A stretch of 64,000 nucleotides of DNA from assembly GCA_021647765.1 (NCBI GenBank), contig JAKIUD010000001.1, positions 62,001 through 126,000 of the forward strand. Reading direction: 5' to 3'. The DNA comes from Desulfuromusa sp. (lineage in GTDB: Bacteria; Desulfobacterota; Desulfuromonadia; Desulfuromonadales; Geopsychrobacteraceae). Under the pieces are notes generated by a model that was not told the DNA's origin, searched no databases, and saw only the letters and a list, made by a program, of their open reading frames with translations. The first letter of the stretch is position 1, and each line of letters starts with the position of its first letter. A program made the position numbers and the translations under genes. Shown in pieces: positions 44,958 through 53,991 of the stretch.

Positions 44958-46118
44958 TCAAGCAGTCTTATTCATTTTTCGCAAGCGGTCAATAAGCGGT
45001 GGAAGTTCGCGTAGCACATAATCGATCTCGTCGCTATTGTTCTCAACACCGAGGCTGAAACGAATACTCGATTGCGCCAGCAATGGGTCGACCCCGAGGG
45101 CGGCGATAACGTGTGAGGGTTCCAGGGTTCCCGAACTGCAGGCCGAACCAGAGGAAGCGGCAATCCCTTTCATGTCGAGATTAAGCAGCAATGATTCCCC
45201 GGAAACGCCCTCAAAACTCAGATTCAGCGTGTTGAGCAAACGGTTACCGGTATCAACGGCACCATTTAAGTGAAGTCCTTTGATTGCAGAGAAAAGACCC
45301 TCTTCCAACCGCGTGCGTAAACGACCTAGATAAAAACAATTCTGTTCAAAATCGCGTTGCGCAATATAACTGGCAGCGCCCAGTCCGATGATACTCGCCA
45401 CATTGGAGGTACCACCGCGCCGGTTACGTTCTTGATGTCCACCATGAACTAACGGCTCAAGTAGCGTGCCGGAACGAACATAGAGCGCACCAACTCCCTT
45501 GGGCGCTCCAAATTTATGCCCAGAAATAGATGCGAGGTCAAGCGTCGCCTGCTTCACGTCGACCAAAACCCGCCCGATCGCCTGAACCATATCGGTATGA
45601 AAAATGACATTGTGCCTGCGAGCAATCTGACCAATCGCCTCAATCGGGAAAAGTCCGCCGGTTTCATTATTGGCCCACATCACCGAAATCAGGGCGGTCT
45701 GCGCGCTGATCAGGTTTTCGAGATGGTTCAAGTCAAGCTGTCCCCGACCATCAACTGGCAGGTAGCTGACCCGCCATCCACGTTTTTCGAGGAACTGGCA
45801 GGCTTCCAATACCGCAGGATGTTCCACTGCCGTTGTAATGATGTGCCGTCCCGTTTGAGCCAGAACCTCGGCCGTTCCCTTCAGCACAAAGTTGTTGGAT
45901 TCACTGCCGCCGGAAGTAAAGACAATTTCAGCGGGATCAGCATTGATCAGACTCGCCAACTGCTCACGCGCCGTTTCAAGCGCGCCACAGACAGCCCGTC
46001 CCGCCCAGTGGATACTGGAGGGGTTGCCATGATGCTGCGTCAGGTAGGGAAGCATCCGCTCGAGGACTTCGGCCTTAAGCGGCGCGCTCGCATTATGATC
46101 GAGGTAAATCTGCTTCAT
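44958..46118 (-). CDS. nifS: Cysteine desulfurase (NifS/IscS family)
   Basis: The 386-residue PLP enzyme takes sulfur from cysteine. The N-terminal IYLDHNASAPLKAEV, the PLP lysine in SISGHKFGAPKGVGALYVR (about 200-218) and the catalytic Cys in SSGSACSSGTLEPSHV (about 320-335) are intact. It lies between a decayed Rrf2 regulator and mnmA, so it should feed tRNA thiolation and iron-sulfur assembly; a selenium role is possible given the nearby selenoprotein but is not shown. Confidence 0.94.
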   Translation of the reverse strand: MKQIYLDHNASAPLKAEVLERMLPYLTQHHGNPSSIHWAGRAVCGALETAREQLASLINADPAEIVFTSGGSESNNFVLKGTAEVLAQTGRHIITTAVEHPAVLEACQFLEKRGWRVSYLPVDGRGQLDLNHLENLISAQTALISVMWANNETGGLFPIEAIGQIARRHNVIFHTDMVQAIGRVLVDVKQATLDLASISGHKFGAPKGVGALYVRSGTLLEPLVHGGHQERNRRGGTSNVASIIGLGAASYIAQRDFEQNCFYLGRLRTRLEEGLFSAIKGLHLNGAVDTGNRLLNTLNLSFEGVSGESLLLNLDMKGIAASSGSACSSGTLEPSHVIAALGVDPLLAQSSIRFSLGVENNSDEIDYVLRELPPLIDRLRKMNKTA

Positions 46119-46148
46119 GGAGATACAATGAATCCTGATAAAAATCGG

Positions 46149-46371
46149 TTAAAAATTATACTGCAGGCGTTTATGCCCTTCGGTCGCGAGATCCTCGAGG
46201 GTCTTCGAGGCCAGAAAAGTACGAATTTGCTCTCCAGCCCCATACCAGATGGCGTGGGTCACACATTGGGATTAACAATTACAGCTGCCGTCGGCGCCCA
46301 TACAAGAGACCGGAACCAGAGTCTCTTCGACAGTATCGAATCTGGTCGACCCTGATCACCGCAGCGAAACT
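46149..46371 (-). pseudogene. Remnant of an Rrf2/IscR-family regulator
   Basis: The minus strand translates to FDTVEETLVPVSCMGADGSC, then NC, a TAA stop, and SQCVTHAIWYGAGEQIRTFL ASKTLEDL. This is the C-terminal half of an Rrf2 regulator with its cluster cysteines, broken by a stop. A little of the preceding part (VIRVDQI) is in another frame, and the DNA-binding N terminus is missing. It sat upstream of nifS, where such regulators usually are. Confidence 0.8.
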
Positions 46372-46505
46372 GACCAGCACATAGCCGCGGCCGGGACACC
46401 GATGACCGTCACATTGAGCGAAACCTCCCTGACGACAACAGAGTTCGAGCCGATCTTGGCATTATCACTGACCATGAAGGAACCAGAGATCTTTGCGGCA
46501 CTATG
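46356..46505 (-). pseudogene. Remnant of serine acetyltransferase
   Basis: AAKISGSFMVSDNAKIGSNS followed by VVVREVSLNVTVIGVPAAAM matches the C-terminal left-handed helix and tail of CysE. Everything before it is absent; it directly follows the stop of the ArsC-like selenoprotein and runs into the Rrf2 remnant. A deletion or rearrangement seems to have fused two decayed genes. Confidence 0.75.
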
Positions 46506-46506
46506 G

Positions 46507-46851
46507 TTACGAGAAGCTAACCCAATCGGTATAAAGTTCTGTATTAAAACCGACAACAAATCTATCTTGAACTCGATAAGTCGGGGCACGCAAGTTGCCG
46601 CTGGATCCCATAACCTGTTTTAAAATAGCATCTTTCTCAGCTGTAATGGCTTTAAAACGATGAATTTTCTTCCCCTTGGCTACGGTAATAGACCCGGAAT
46701 TTTGGAGCAACACCCAAGCCTGCTCTGCATCAATCCGTATTTTCCGAGCATCCACAACCTCTGTTATTATCGCCTGTTCCTGCTCAAGAAACTCTTGAGC
46801 TTTTTTACAGGACGCTCATCCTTTACGCAGATATGCCCAATCGATATTCAT
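46507..46851 (-). CDS. ArsC/Spx-like selenoprotein, Sec at codon 12
   Basis: After AGGAGGT, the ATG at 46851 reads MNIDWAYLRKG, then an in-frame TGA at codon 12 (46816-46818), then ASCKKAQEFLEQEQAIITEV, and stays open to 46507 (114 residues). A Sec-x-x-Cys redox motif results, and the cis-Pro stretch GNLRAPTYRVQDRFVVGFN fits the ArsC/glutaredoxin-like fold. This matches the ArsC family (seleno)protein type. A hairpin follows the TGA, and selA, selB and selD are 12-16 kb away. With TGA as stop, only the last 82 residues would be called. Substrate unknown. Confidence 0.9.
46773..46811 (-). promoter_or_regulatory. Candidate SECIS hairpin of the ArsC-like selenoprotein
   Basis: Starting four bases after the TGA, CCTGT pairs with ACAGG, and within it GCTCAAGA-GTT-TCTTGAGC forms a perfect eight-pair stem with a GTT loop. 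The layout agrees with bacterial SECIS elements. SelB binding is inferred. Confidence 0.75.
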
Positions 46852-46889
46852 TTTGACCTCCTGTTATTTTAAGAATTTTTAAGTTCCTT

Positions 46890-48212
46890 TCAAAAATACC
46901 AACGCAACAACAGACCGCCACTATCCCCTGCCGAACCGAATTCACTCCGAATAACCGGCAACTGTGGCAGTGGATAGAGTTGTTCTTTCCGACCCGTAGT
47001 TATGACCCAGAACAGATCAAGTTGCAGGTTATCAGCCAGAGATACAACCAACTGTGGCCGAATTAGGCTGGAATGATCTTCGATATTATAAATCAACAGC
47101 CCATTTGCGGTCACCAGCGGGTGAAATTGATATGAAGAACCCAACAGCAGATAGTGGCGAGCCAGTAAAAAACTGAGCCCTTCGGTTATTGGTGCTGACC
47201 TGGCAACCAGGGGATATTTACTCGGGTTGTCACTGCCGACGCCATTGAACAGATATTCACCGAGCAACACCAGCCGATTGTCAAACCGGTACCATCCTTC
47301 CACAGCGGCAATCCCAAAATCATCATAGAGATCTCCCTGCGGTCGATTTATATCGATGCCCTGATACCAGCTGATCTCAGCTTTAAGACCGACTTTCCCG
47401 AGTTCTCCAGCCAGGCCGATGCCAACCATTGAACGCCCCCGAAAGCGTCCCCCGATTGCCAGGAAATCGACACTTCTGAAGTTCTCGCCCAGAGTCAACA
47501 GATAGCTGTTGTCTTTTTTTTCAGCTCCGAAAACGGCCATCCCGCCAAGTTGTCCCGCCATCCCGAAATAGCGGGTTGCTCTGATGGCATCAACTCCGGG
47601 ACGGACATCGACATCTATAGCATCAGGGGGAAATGGGGCAATGATATCGAGGGGAGAAAACAGGCTGATGCGACCGAAGCCGATGGCCTGCCGACCGAAG
47701 AACCAGTTAAAGCCGCCAGATTCTCCATGGATATTGAGCCGATCAACCTGTAACTGGCCACTAAACCGTTCACCTTCATGCCAGTTTTTCTGTAAATCGA
47801 AATGACGATTCACCGAATCGTCTGCGAATCCAACAACTCCAGTGCGATTGACCCAGAGCAGTTGTTGATCCAGAGAAAACTCAAAATCAAAACCAGGGGT
47901 CAGCTGCCCGGTCAGATCAAGGCGGAGACGATCAGAAGTCAGCACTCCATCCTGATCAGGGTGGGGAAAGTTTTCAATATAGAGATTGAATGATTTCAGC
48001 GAACCGTGAATGGAAACATCATTGAGAGCATTTGCCACCGACAAAACTGGAATAAAAACTATTACCATTACAATAAAAATCAATAAAATTGATTTGCACT
48101 GTCCATGAAAAGGGTGTCTGTCGCCCGAGTGACGACAGTCAAGCCCCAGGGATGGGTGAAATGCGTCTTTTGGAATGGGGAGGGCAAAGTTACCAGCTGT
48201 GAACCGTTTCAC
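46890..48212 (-). CDS. Outer-membrane beta-barrel protein of an ABC export operon
   Basis: The 440-residue protein has a hydrophobic export segment at about residues 42-62 (ILLIFIVMVIVFIPVLSVANA). About 370 residues follow with alternating beta strands, many aromatic residues and a C-terminal LLLRWYF, where the last Phe is typical of barrels. The ATG overlaps the ATPase stop (ATGA), so it is coupled, though the 40-residue lead before the signal segment is odd and the true start may be inside. Porin-like, family not recognised. Confidence 0.65.
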   Translation of the reverse strand: MKRFTAGNFALPIPKDAFHPSLGLDCRHSGDRHPFHGQCKSILLIFIVMVIVFIPVLSVANALNDVSIHGSLKSFNLYIENFPHPDQDGVLTSDRLRLDLTGQLTPGFDFEFSLDQQLLWVNRTGVVGFADDSVNRHFDLQKNWHEGERFSGQLQVDRLNIHGESGGFNWFFGRQAIGFGRISLFSPLDIIAPFPPDAIDVDVRPGVDAIRATRYFGMAGQLGGMAVFGAEKKDNSYLLTLGENFRSVDFLAIGGRFRGRSMVGIGLAGELGKVGLKAEISWYQGIDINRPQGDLYDDFGIAAVEGWYRFDNRLVLLGEYLFNGVGSDNPSKYPLVARSAPITEGLSFLLARHYLLLGSSYQFHPLVTANGLLIYNIEDHSSLIRPQLVVSLADNLQLDLFWVITTGRKEQLYPLPQLPVIRSEFGSAGDSGGLLLRWYF

Positions 48213-48886
48213 TGATCCGACTCCAGATGACCATCCTGCAAACGCACCACCCGTTTGGCATGGGAGATCACCAGTGGGTCGTGGGAACTGAAAATAAAGG
48301 TTGCACCCTGCTCTTGATTCAGCCGCTGCATCAGTGCCAACAATTCTTCACTGGCGTGAGAATCAAGACTGGCAGTCGGTTCATCGGCCAGAATCACCGC
48401 TGGTTCGGAGGCCATGGCTCTGGCAATGGCGACCCGCTGTTGTTGTCCTCCTGAAAGATCTGAGGGTTTCCGATGTTCCAGTCCATCCAACCCTAACAGC
48501 GAAAAAAGCCGTAATACCCGCTCACGACGCTGTTTCTTTCCGACTCGCTGCAACATCAGGGTAAATTCAGCATTTTCCGCAGCGGTTAACACCGGGATCA
48601 GATTATATGCCTGAAAAATGAATCCAATTTTTCGCAAGCGCAACTCAAAAAGGGTTTTCTGCTTGGCATGACCGACTTCTCGTCCATCCAGCCAGATTTC
48701 TCCGCGGGTTGGCTGATCAAGACAGCCGATCAAGTTGAGCAGTGTGGTTTTACCACTCCCGGAAGGGCCGGCAAGAACACTGAATTCCCCAGCCTCAATG
48801 GACAGAGAAAAATCATCAACAGCAACCACTTCCTGGCTGCCAAGCGGATATATTTTTGTAACCGATTTCAGTTCAATCAATGCCAT
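48209..48886 (-). CDS. ABC transporter ATPase (LolD/MacB type)
   Basis: The 225-residue ATPase has Walker A GPSGSGKTTLLNLIG (about 40-54), the signature LSGGQQQRVAIARA (about 144-157) and Walker B VILADEPTASLD. It belongs to the LolD/MacB/FtsE group that works with FtsX-like permeases. It lies between the second permease and the barrel gene, and should power the same system. Confidence 0.9.
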   Translation of the reverse strand: MALIELKSVTKIYPLGSQEVVAVDDFSLSIEAGEFSVLAGPSGSGKTTLLNLIGCLDQPTRGEIWLDGREVGHAKQKTLFELRLRKIGFIFQAYNLIPVLTAAENAEFTLMLQRVGKKQRRERVLRLFSLLGLDGLEHRKPSDLSGGQQQRVAIARAMASEPAVILADEPTASLDSHASEELLALMQRLNQEQGATFIFSSHDPLVISHAKRVVRLQDGHLESDQ

Positions 48887-48903
48887 ATTGTTTCAGGCTC
48901 CAG

Positions 48904-50136
48904 TTAGTGATGTCGTATTGCAGCAGCCGGGCTGATCCGTCCAGCCTTGATCGATGGGTAAACCGCTGCCAGCAGGGACAATAACAACAGATAAACCGAA
49001 ATCTTTGCCATCCAGGAAATATCCCAACCTGCTCGCAAGATCGGGTCGAACACCACGCCACCAAATTCCAGGGTTTCACTGATAAAGTTGCGCATATCGA
49101 TACCGACTGCTTGCAAGTACCAGGTTGCCAACGAGCCGAGACAACTGCCGATCACCATAGAGACCAATCCCAACAATAAAGCTTCAAGAAATACCAGCAT
49201 GCGCAATCTTGCGGTGCTGGCTCCGACAGCCAAAATGATTCCGAATTCACGAAAACGCTCCATAACTGACATCAGAAGGGTATTGATCACCCCGATTGTG
49301 ACGATCAGCAACATGATCACAAAGATAAATTTCTGGCTGGCATAATCGAGCCGAATCGCGTTGTAAAGATTCGGCATCGCCTTTTCCCACGTTAATCCTT
49401 CCAGATCGCTGTGTGTTTTCAACAGCTCTTGTAATTGTGGGAATACCAGACGGTCAAATTTTTGATCCTCCAGGATAATTGCCAGTTCGTGAATATTGTC
49501 GGGACTTCCAACCATTGCGGCAGCCCGGTTACGGCCAACCATCAGCAGTGACTTATCTACACTTTTTATCCCGGTTTTAATGACACCATGAACCCGAAAC
49601 ATTTCGCTGACCAGCTCTCCTGAACGATGCTGCATGGTAACAACAAATTTATTGCCCAACTTCAACTGGAGTTCTTTCATCAGCCGACTACCGAGAATTG
49701 CCTCTCGACCATTCAGAGAAGTCAGCCATTGGTCATCCGATAAACTGCGCAGAAAAGGATTAATCTTCCGTTCTGCAGCAGGAACCACTCCGGTCAATAA
49801 AATACCACGACTTTCCCGACTTGATTGGGCAAGACCTGGCAGATAAAGTCGCGGCAAAACCGCCTCAACACCGTTAATCTGACCAATTTCCTCTACCAGA
49901 TTATGAGGATTGAAAGAGAGCTTTTCATCGCGACTTTCCAGATATCCTTGGTGATAAACCACTAGATGTCCGCTTCCAGCACGGACACCACTATCGATCA
50001 TAGAGGCATAGACCCCATAAGAAAGATTATGAAATGCCTGGATCAGCATCAAACTGAAACTGAGCGCAGCCAAGGTTATCAGGGTACGCCGTCGGCTACG
50101 CCAGAGGTTTTTCCAGGCCAGGTTCAACAGATCCAT
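48904..50136 (-). CDS. FtsX/LolC-type ABC permease 2
   Basis: The 410-residue protein starts MDLLNLAWKNLWRSRRRTLI and has one membrane segment, a large periplasmic domain (about 50-270) and three C-terminal segments ending RISPAAAIRHH, the MacB/LolCE layout. The start at 50136 is chosen because the upstream stretch has no sensible membrane order. It follows permease 1 by 29 bases. Confidence 0.86.
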   Translation of the reverse strand: MDLLNLAWKNLWRSRRRTLITLAALSFSLMLIQAFHNLSYGVYASMIDSGVRAGSGHLVVYHQGYLESRDEKLSFNPHNLVEEIGQINGVEAVLPRLYLPGLAQSSRESRGILLTGVVPAAERKINPFLRSLSDDQWLTSLNGREAILGSRLMKELQLKLGNKFVVTMQHRSGELVSEMFRVHGVIKTGIKSVDKSLLMVGRNRAAAMVGSPDNIHELAIILEDQKFDRLVFPQLQELLKTHSDLEGLTWEKAMPNLYNAIRLDYASQKFIFVIMLLIVTIGVINTLLMSVMERFREFGIILAVGASTARLRMLVFLEALLLGLVSMVIGSCLGSLATWYLQAVGIDMRNFISETLEFGGVVFDPILRAGWDISWMAKISVYLLLLSLLAAVYPSIKAGRISPAAAIRHH

Positions 50137-50165
50137 ATTTCTCCTGACGGCCGCACAAAAATGAA

Positions 50166-51389
50166 TCAGATGGCATCGCGAATCGCGACCACCGGTTGCA
50201 TTTTGGCGGCACGATTTGCCGGCAGAAAGCCAGCCAGCAGGCTGACAATCAACAAGCAAACAGAAGGAATCAAAATATTGGCCGGTTCAATCACCGCGTG
50301 CAACCGGGGCAGGATGGTTCCACCAGCATAGGTAATCGGCGTCAAAGTGCCGGAGAGATCGACCCCGACCAGCGCCATATACAAACTTAAAGCGATTCCG
50401 ACAACCGCCCCGCAAAGTAATCCCAGACTCCCCATAATTGCAGTCTCCAGCATAATCATGGTGCGGATTTGCCCCGGCCGCATGCCGAGAGCCATCAGCA
50501 CCCCGAGTTCCCGGGTTCGCTCCATAACGGCCATAAAAAACGTATTGAGAATCCCCAACCCCGTCGCAAGGTAAAGAATAGTGACAATAATCATCCGCGA
50601 GACAGCGTAACTGGCAACAACTTCACGCATCTGTGGCAGCATCTCACCCCAATCAAGAATCTCCAGAGCATCAGGAAGATTCACCCGATATTGTTCTGCC
50701 AATGCGGCTGCGTTCAATGGCTGATCTGTCTTAACGGCAATTTCATGAATCTGTCCCGGCAACACTAACAGCTGTTGCAACCAGGCCAACGGCACCAGAA
50801 CCAGAGTATTATCATAGCCGATATCACCGGTAGAAAAAATCCCCCGAACCAACAGCAGATCATTACCAATTGAGCCGTCCGCTGCTTGGGTAACAAAAAC
50901 CAGTTGATCTCCCGGAACAACATTCAGACGTTGTGCCAACCCTGAACCCAGCACAGCACCGTTCGAATCATCAGCGGTCAGATAATGCCCGTCAATCAAA
51001 GAATCCTGTAGACCGGTCACGGTCTGTTCCTGAGACGGCAAAATTCCAAGAATTTCGCCAGGAGAGCTGTTCTGTTGATGGGAGAGCAGGCCGAAACTGC
51101 GCAACCGCTGTGAATAGCCTGTAATTTCATCCTGTTTCAGAACATTTTCAATCGATTTATCCATTGAAAAATGGCGGAACATGTCCCGGTCATCCTGATA
51201 TCCTTTGGCACTGATGACCAGATGACCATAGTACTGTTCAGTTGCTGATGCGAGCATATCGCGCAACATTCCAGAAAAAATCCCCAGCGCCAGAATCAAC
51301 AGAGCGGAAGAGATAATCATCGCCGACAGGGTTAGAAGCGTACGCCTTCGATTGCGCCAGATATTACGTAATGCCAACTGGTAAAGCAT
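50166..51389 (-). CDS. FtsX/LolC-type ABC permease 1
   Basis: The 407-residue paralogue of the next permease starts MLYQLALRNIWRNRRRTLLT, with the same one-plus-three membrane layout and end (PVVAIRDAI). Its ATG shares one base with the stop of the LolA-like gene (TAATG). Two different permeases suggest a LolCE-like heterodimer. Confidence 0.86.
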   Translation of the reverse strand: MLYQLALRNIWRNRRRTLLTLSAMIISSALLILALGIFSGMLRDMLASATEQYYGHLVISAKGYQDDRDMFRHFSMDKSIENVLKQDEITGYSQRLRSFGLLSHQQNSSPGEILGILPSQEQTVTGLQDSLIDGHYLTADDSNGAVLGSGLAQRLNVVPGDQLVFVTQAADGSIGNDLLLVRGIFSTGDIGYDNTLVLVPLAWLQQLLVLPGQIHEIAVKTDQPLNAAALAEQYRVNLPDALEILDWGEMLPQMREVVASYAVSRMIIVTILYLATGLGILNTFFMAVMERTRELGVLMALGMRPGQIRTMIMLETAIMGSLGLLCGAVVGIALSLYMALVGVDLSGTLTPITYAGGTILPRLHAVIEPANILIPSVCLLIVSLLAGFLPANRAAKMQPVVAIRDAI

Positions 51390-52153
51390 TAACGTCGCCC
51401 TTTCAGGTTGCCGAGAGAAAAGAAATCTTTCTTTAAATCGACATCAAATTGCAATTTACGATAGTGCATGACCGTCTTCTCTTTTGGTTTTTCCAGCGGC
51501 ACGACAGTCATTTTTAGCGGAATGGTTCGTCCGCTCACTGTCTGTACATCATCGAACAAGATCTGTCGCACCAGAATACCTTCTTCATCAAAGTAATCGA
51601 TCTGCGACGGAACCAGTTGTTCTTTAAAAATCTGGTAAATAATTTTACCCCAGATGACTGGAGCGTCAGGTTTCGGTATCCCCTCGATCCGCCAGCTTTC
51701 ATTGGTTTCTTCCAGCAAGGTAAAATTGTAATCCTGATCGATATGGTTCGCCTTGACCAGATCATCATTGGTGATATGACTCCCCATCCAGGCGCCCCCC
51801 ATCATCGATGGCGGGATCCGGATCACCCGGTCAACTTTCGGCAGGTAATTCCAGACCTCGTTCTCCACTTTGAGGGTTGCTACCCCCCTCTCTTTAATCG
51901 GAGCAAGAATCCGGATCAAAAACCGTTCCCGCCCGAGTGACCACGATTCCATTTTCAGATGCCGTTCCCAGTGACCAGTCACAACTGTCATTTCCACTTC
52001 AGAAATTGATGACTGACCGGTATATTGTTGCTCAACTGCCCGGATCAGTTCACGTAAATCTACGGCCAGACTAGAAGAAACCGATCCTGACAAAAAGATA
52101 AGAATTAAAAATAATATTTTAAGCAAAGACAGAAATATCATTATCGTATCCAT
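51389..52153 (-). CDS. LolA-like outer-membrane lipoprotein-sorting protein
   Basis: The 254-residue exported protein has a signal segment (residues 1-30) and then a LolA/LolB-like half-barrel: LRELIRAVEQQYTGQSSISE, EVWNYLPKVDRVIRIPPSMM and WGKIIYQIFKEQLVPSQIDY. It belongs to the family annotated as outer membrane lipoprotein-sorting protein, which is distinct from true LolA. It is the first gene of the five-gene operon with two permeases, an ATPase and a barrel, so it probably carries a lipid or lipoprotein across the periplasm. Confidence 0.8.
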   Translation of the reverse strand: MDTIMIFLSLLKILFLILIFLSGSVSSSLAVDLRELIRAVEQQYTGQSSISEVEMTVVTGHWERHLKMESWSLGRERFLIRILAPIKERGVATLKVENEVWNYLPKVDRVIRIPPSMMGGAWMGSHITNDDLVKANHIDQDYNFTLLEETNESWRIEGIPKPDAPVIWGKIIYQIFKEQLVPSQIDYFDEEGILVRQILFDDVQTVSGRTIPLKMTVVPLEKPKEKTVMHYRKLQFDVDLKKDFFSLGNLKGRR

Positions 52154-52279
52154 GGTTAAATGAAATTATTTCTTTGATTATCCGTGATTCTCGCTGGAAA
52201 CGCAAAATACTGGCTGATTTTTTATTCCATTCCCCTCTATACTGACGACTCGCATGAACCCACAGCAACAGGAAACTGG

Positions 52280-52771
52280 ATGAAAAAAGAAAACTTGAAG
52301 GAAGTCGTAAGCCGAGATGCACATTGTTTTGGCTGCAGTCAAAAGAACCCCCACGGTCTAAAGATGAAGTTTTACGCTGATGATGCCGTTCTTTATTCTT
52401 GGTTGAGTGTACCAAATCACCTGTGTGGCTGGGATGGTATTGTTCATGGGGGGGTACTTTCAACCATGCTGGATGAGATCATGGGCTGGAGTGCCATTTA
52501 TCAACTCCGCCGCATTGTCATGACTAAAACCATGACTGTTGACTTTTTCAAACCTGTCTATATCGATGATGAACTGAGAGTTGAAGGACGAGTTATCGAA
52601 CAAACCAGTGAAAGAGAGGCTATTCTCGAAGGAAAAATTTATAAGGGAGATGATGTTCTCTGTGCACAAACACGTGGTACCTTCGCCATTTTTACCGCCA
52701 AAGCACTGACCAGGATGAAAATCATGCCGCCGGAAGTTCTTCAGGGTTTTAGTGAATATTTAGATCAGTAA
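52280..52771 (+). CDS. PaaI-type hotdog thioesterase
   Basis: The 163-residue protein has the hotdog-fold motif HGGVLSTMLDEIMGW (about 58-72) of acyl-CoA thioesterases, with CFGCSQKNPHGL near the N terminus. It likely hydrolyses an acyl- or aroyl-CoA; the substrate cannot be told. The ATG at 52280 is preferred over a longer frame. It is divergent from the LolA-like operon. Confidence 0.82.
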   Translation: MKKENLKEVVSRDAHCFGCSQKNPHGLKMKFYADDAVLYSWLSVPNHLCGWDGIVHGGVLSTMLDEIMGWSAIYQLRRIVMTKTMTVDFFKPVYIDDELRVEGRVIEQTSEREAILEGKIYKGDDVLCAQTRGTFAIFTAKALTRMKIMPPEVLQGFSEYLDQ

Positions 52772-52885
52772 ACACCATTTTATCATGACAGATATGGATC
52801 AACATCATATGACCAGGTCGTTTCATGAAGATCAAAACAATGTTGATGACACCCTGCTGGAATCTGCAAAACCCCTGATTAATCC

Positions 52886-52914
52886 TTGAATTTGCTGTTT
52901 TATATCTGTAATAT
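52886..52914 (+). promoter_or_regulatory. Promoter of the SH3-domain protein gene
   Basis: TTGAAT (52886-52891) and TAATAT (52909-52914) are 17 bases apart, about 45 bases before the ATG at 52959. Confidence 0.6.
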
Positions 52915-52958
52915 CCGCAAAAGAGTGCCTCACCAATAAAACTCAAAGGAAACCAGAC

Positions 52959-53630
52959 ATGAAAAGCTTCTTGCAATTGACCATTTTCAGTCTTTTATTT
53001 CTCCTTGCCGTTTCTTCGGCTTATGCCGAAACACGTTATATTTCTGATCAGCTTATCGTCACAGTTCGAAGTGGCAAAGGAAACCAATATAAAATTCTCG
53101 AAACAATACCCACATCAACTCCCGTAACAGTTCTGGAAGACGACAAAACTTACGTTAAGGTTGTCACTCCCAAAGGAACTGAAGGTTATATTCGAGCTCA
53201 TTATGTCAGTAAAGAGCTACCTAAAAGTACCCAAATCAAGCAGCTAAAAAAAGAACTTGCCAGTTTACAACAACAACTGACCGACCAGCAGCAAAACTTT
53301 CAGGGAAGTCAGGAGGAAGCGAGTGCGCAAAAGAACCAAATCAACCAACTTTCTGCACAATTAAATCAGACCCGCCAAGAACTGAAAAAATCTACGGATG
53401 AATATAATACCCTGCGCAGCAAGTCTGACAATGTGCTGAATTTAAGTACGGAAAATGAGCAGTTGATCGAAGAAAATAGTTCACTCAATAATGAACTTCT
53501 GGTTTTGCGCGAAGAAAACCAGAAGTTTCATCGCTCCAATATGATCCAGTGGTTCCTCGCTGGTGGTGGGGTTTTTCTGGGTGGCTGGATTATTGGTAAA
53601 ATCTCCCGCAAAAAACAACGCCGTTATTAA
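52959..53630 (+). CDS. SH3-domain envelope protein (TIGR04211 type)
   Basis: This 223-residue protein has a signal peptide (MKSFLQLTIFSLLFLLAVSSAYA), a bacterial SH3 domain (about 24-88, VTVRSGKGNQYKILETIP), a long coiled coil (about 92-185), one membrane segment (about 193-213) and the cytosolic tail RKKQRRY. This is the TIGR04211 layout. The role is unknown; SH3 domains of this sort often bind cell-wall peptides. Confidence 0.85.
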   Translation: MKSFLQLTIFSLLFLLAVSSAYAETRYISDQLIVTVRSGKGNQYKILETIPTSTPVTVLEDDKTYVKVVTPKGTEGYIRAHYVSKELPKSTQIKQLKKELASLQQQLTDQQQNFQGSQEEASAQKNQINQLSAQLNQTRQELKKSTDEYNTLRSKSDNVLNLSTENEQLIEENSSLNNELLVLREENQKFHRSNMIQWFLAGGGVFLGGWIIGKISRKKQRRY

Positions 53631-53991
53631 GTTTAAACTCTCTCTTTTAAAATTTCCTGTGTCGTTCTGTTTAAACTAAACAACTATGCACTGAAAGTGC
53701 GTAGGTTTGGGCGGGGCGGAAAGTCCCTTTACAGGCAAAGTCAAAATCCCTATTTGTCATCATCCTTGCGCATACGGGGATCCACGCTTCACAGAAGCAC
53801 TGAATTCCCGCCCGATATGTTACGAAAATTGTGAGATTCTCAAGTTGCAAAACCGTGACCCTAAGCTAACATTTCAATAAACTTCAAAACAAATATAATT
53901 TTTTTAGTTAACATTTCTAAAGTTTATGCCAAAATGGGGCTTAACAAATCATAGCAATGCCATCAATATCATTAGCAGGAAAGGTATGCAG
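53631..53991. other. Intergenic region with inverted repeats, no gene seen
   Basis: CTATGCACT-GAA-AGTGCGTAG (53682-53702) is a nine-pair hairpin. Further on, GGGGATCCACGCTTC and GAAGCACTGAATTCCC form an imperfect dyad (about 53777-53814). No known riboswitch pattern fits. The last 100 bases are A/T-rich and probably contain the promoter of the HDOD gene. Confidence 0.4.

Noticed and set aside
46149..46371. Rrf2 remnant as another recoded gene
   Set aside because: The inner stop is TAA, not TGA, and the N-terminal half is missing, so decay is the better explanation.
53660..53830. Cyclic di-GMP riboswitch before the HDOD gene
   Set aside because: Hairpins are present, but the conserved GEMM core sequences are not found on either strand.
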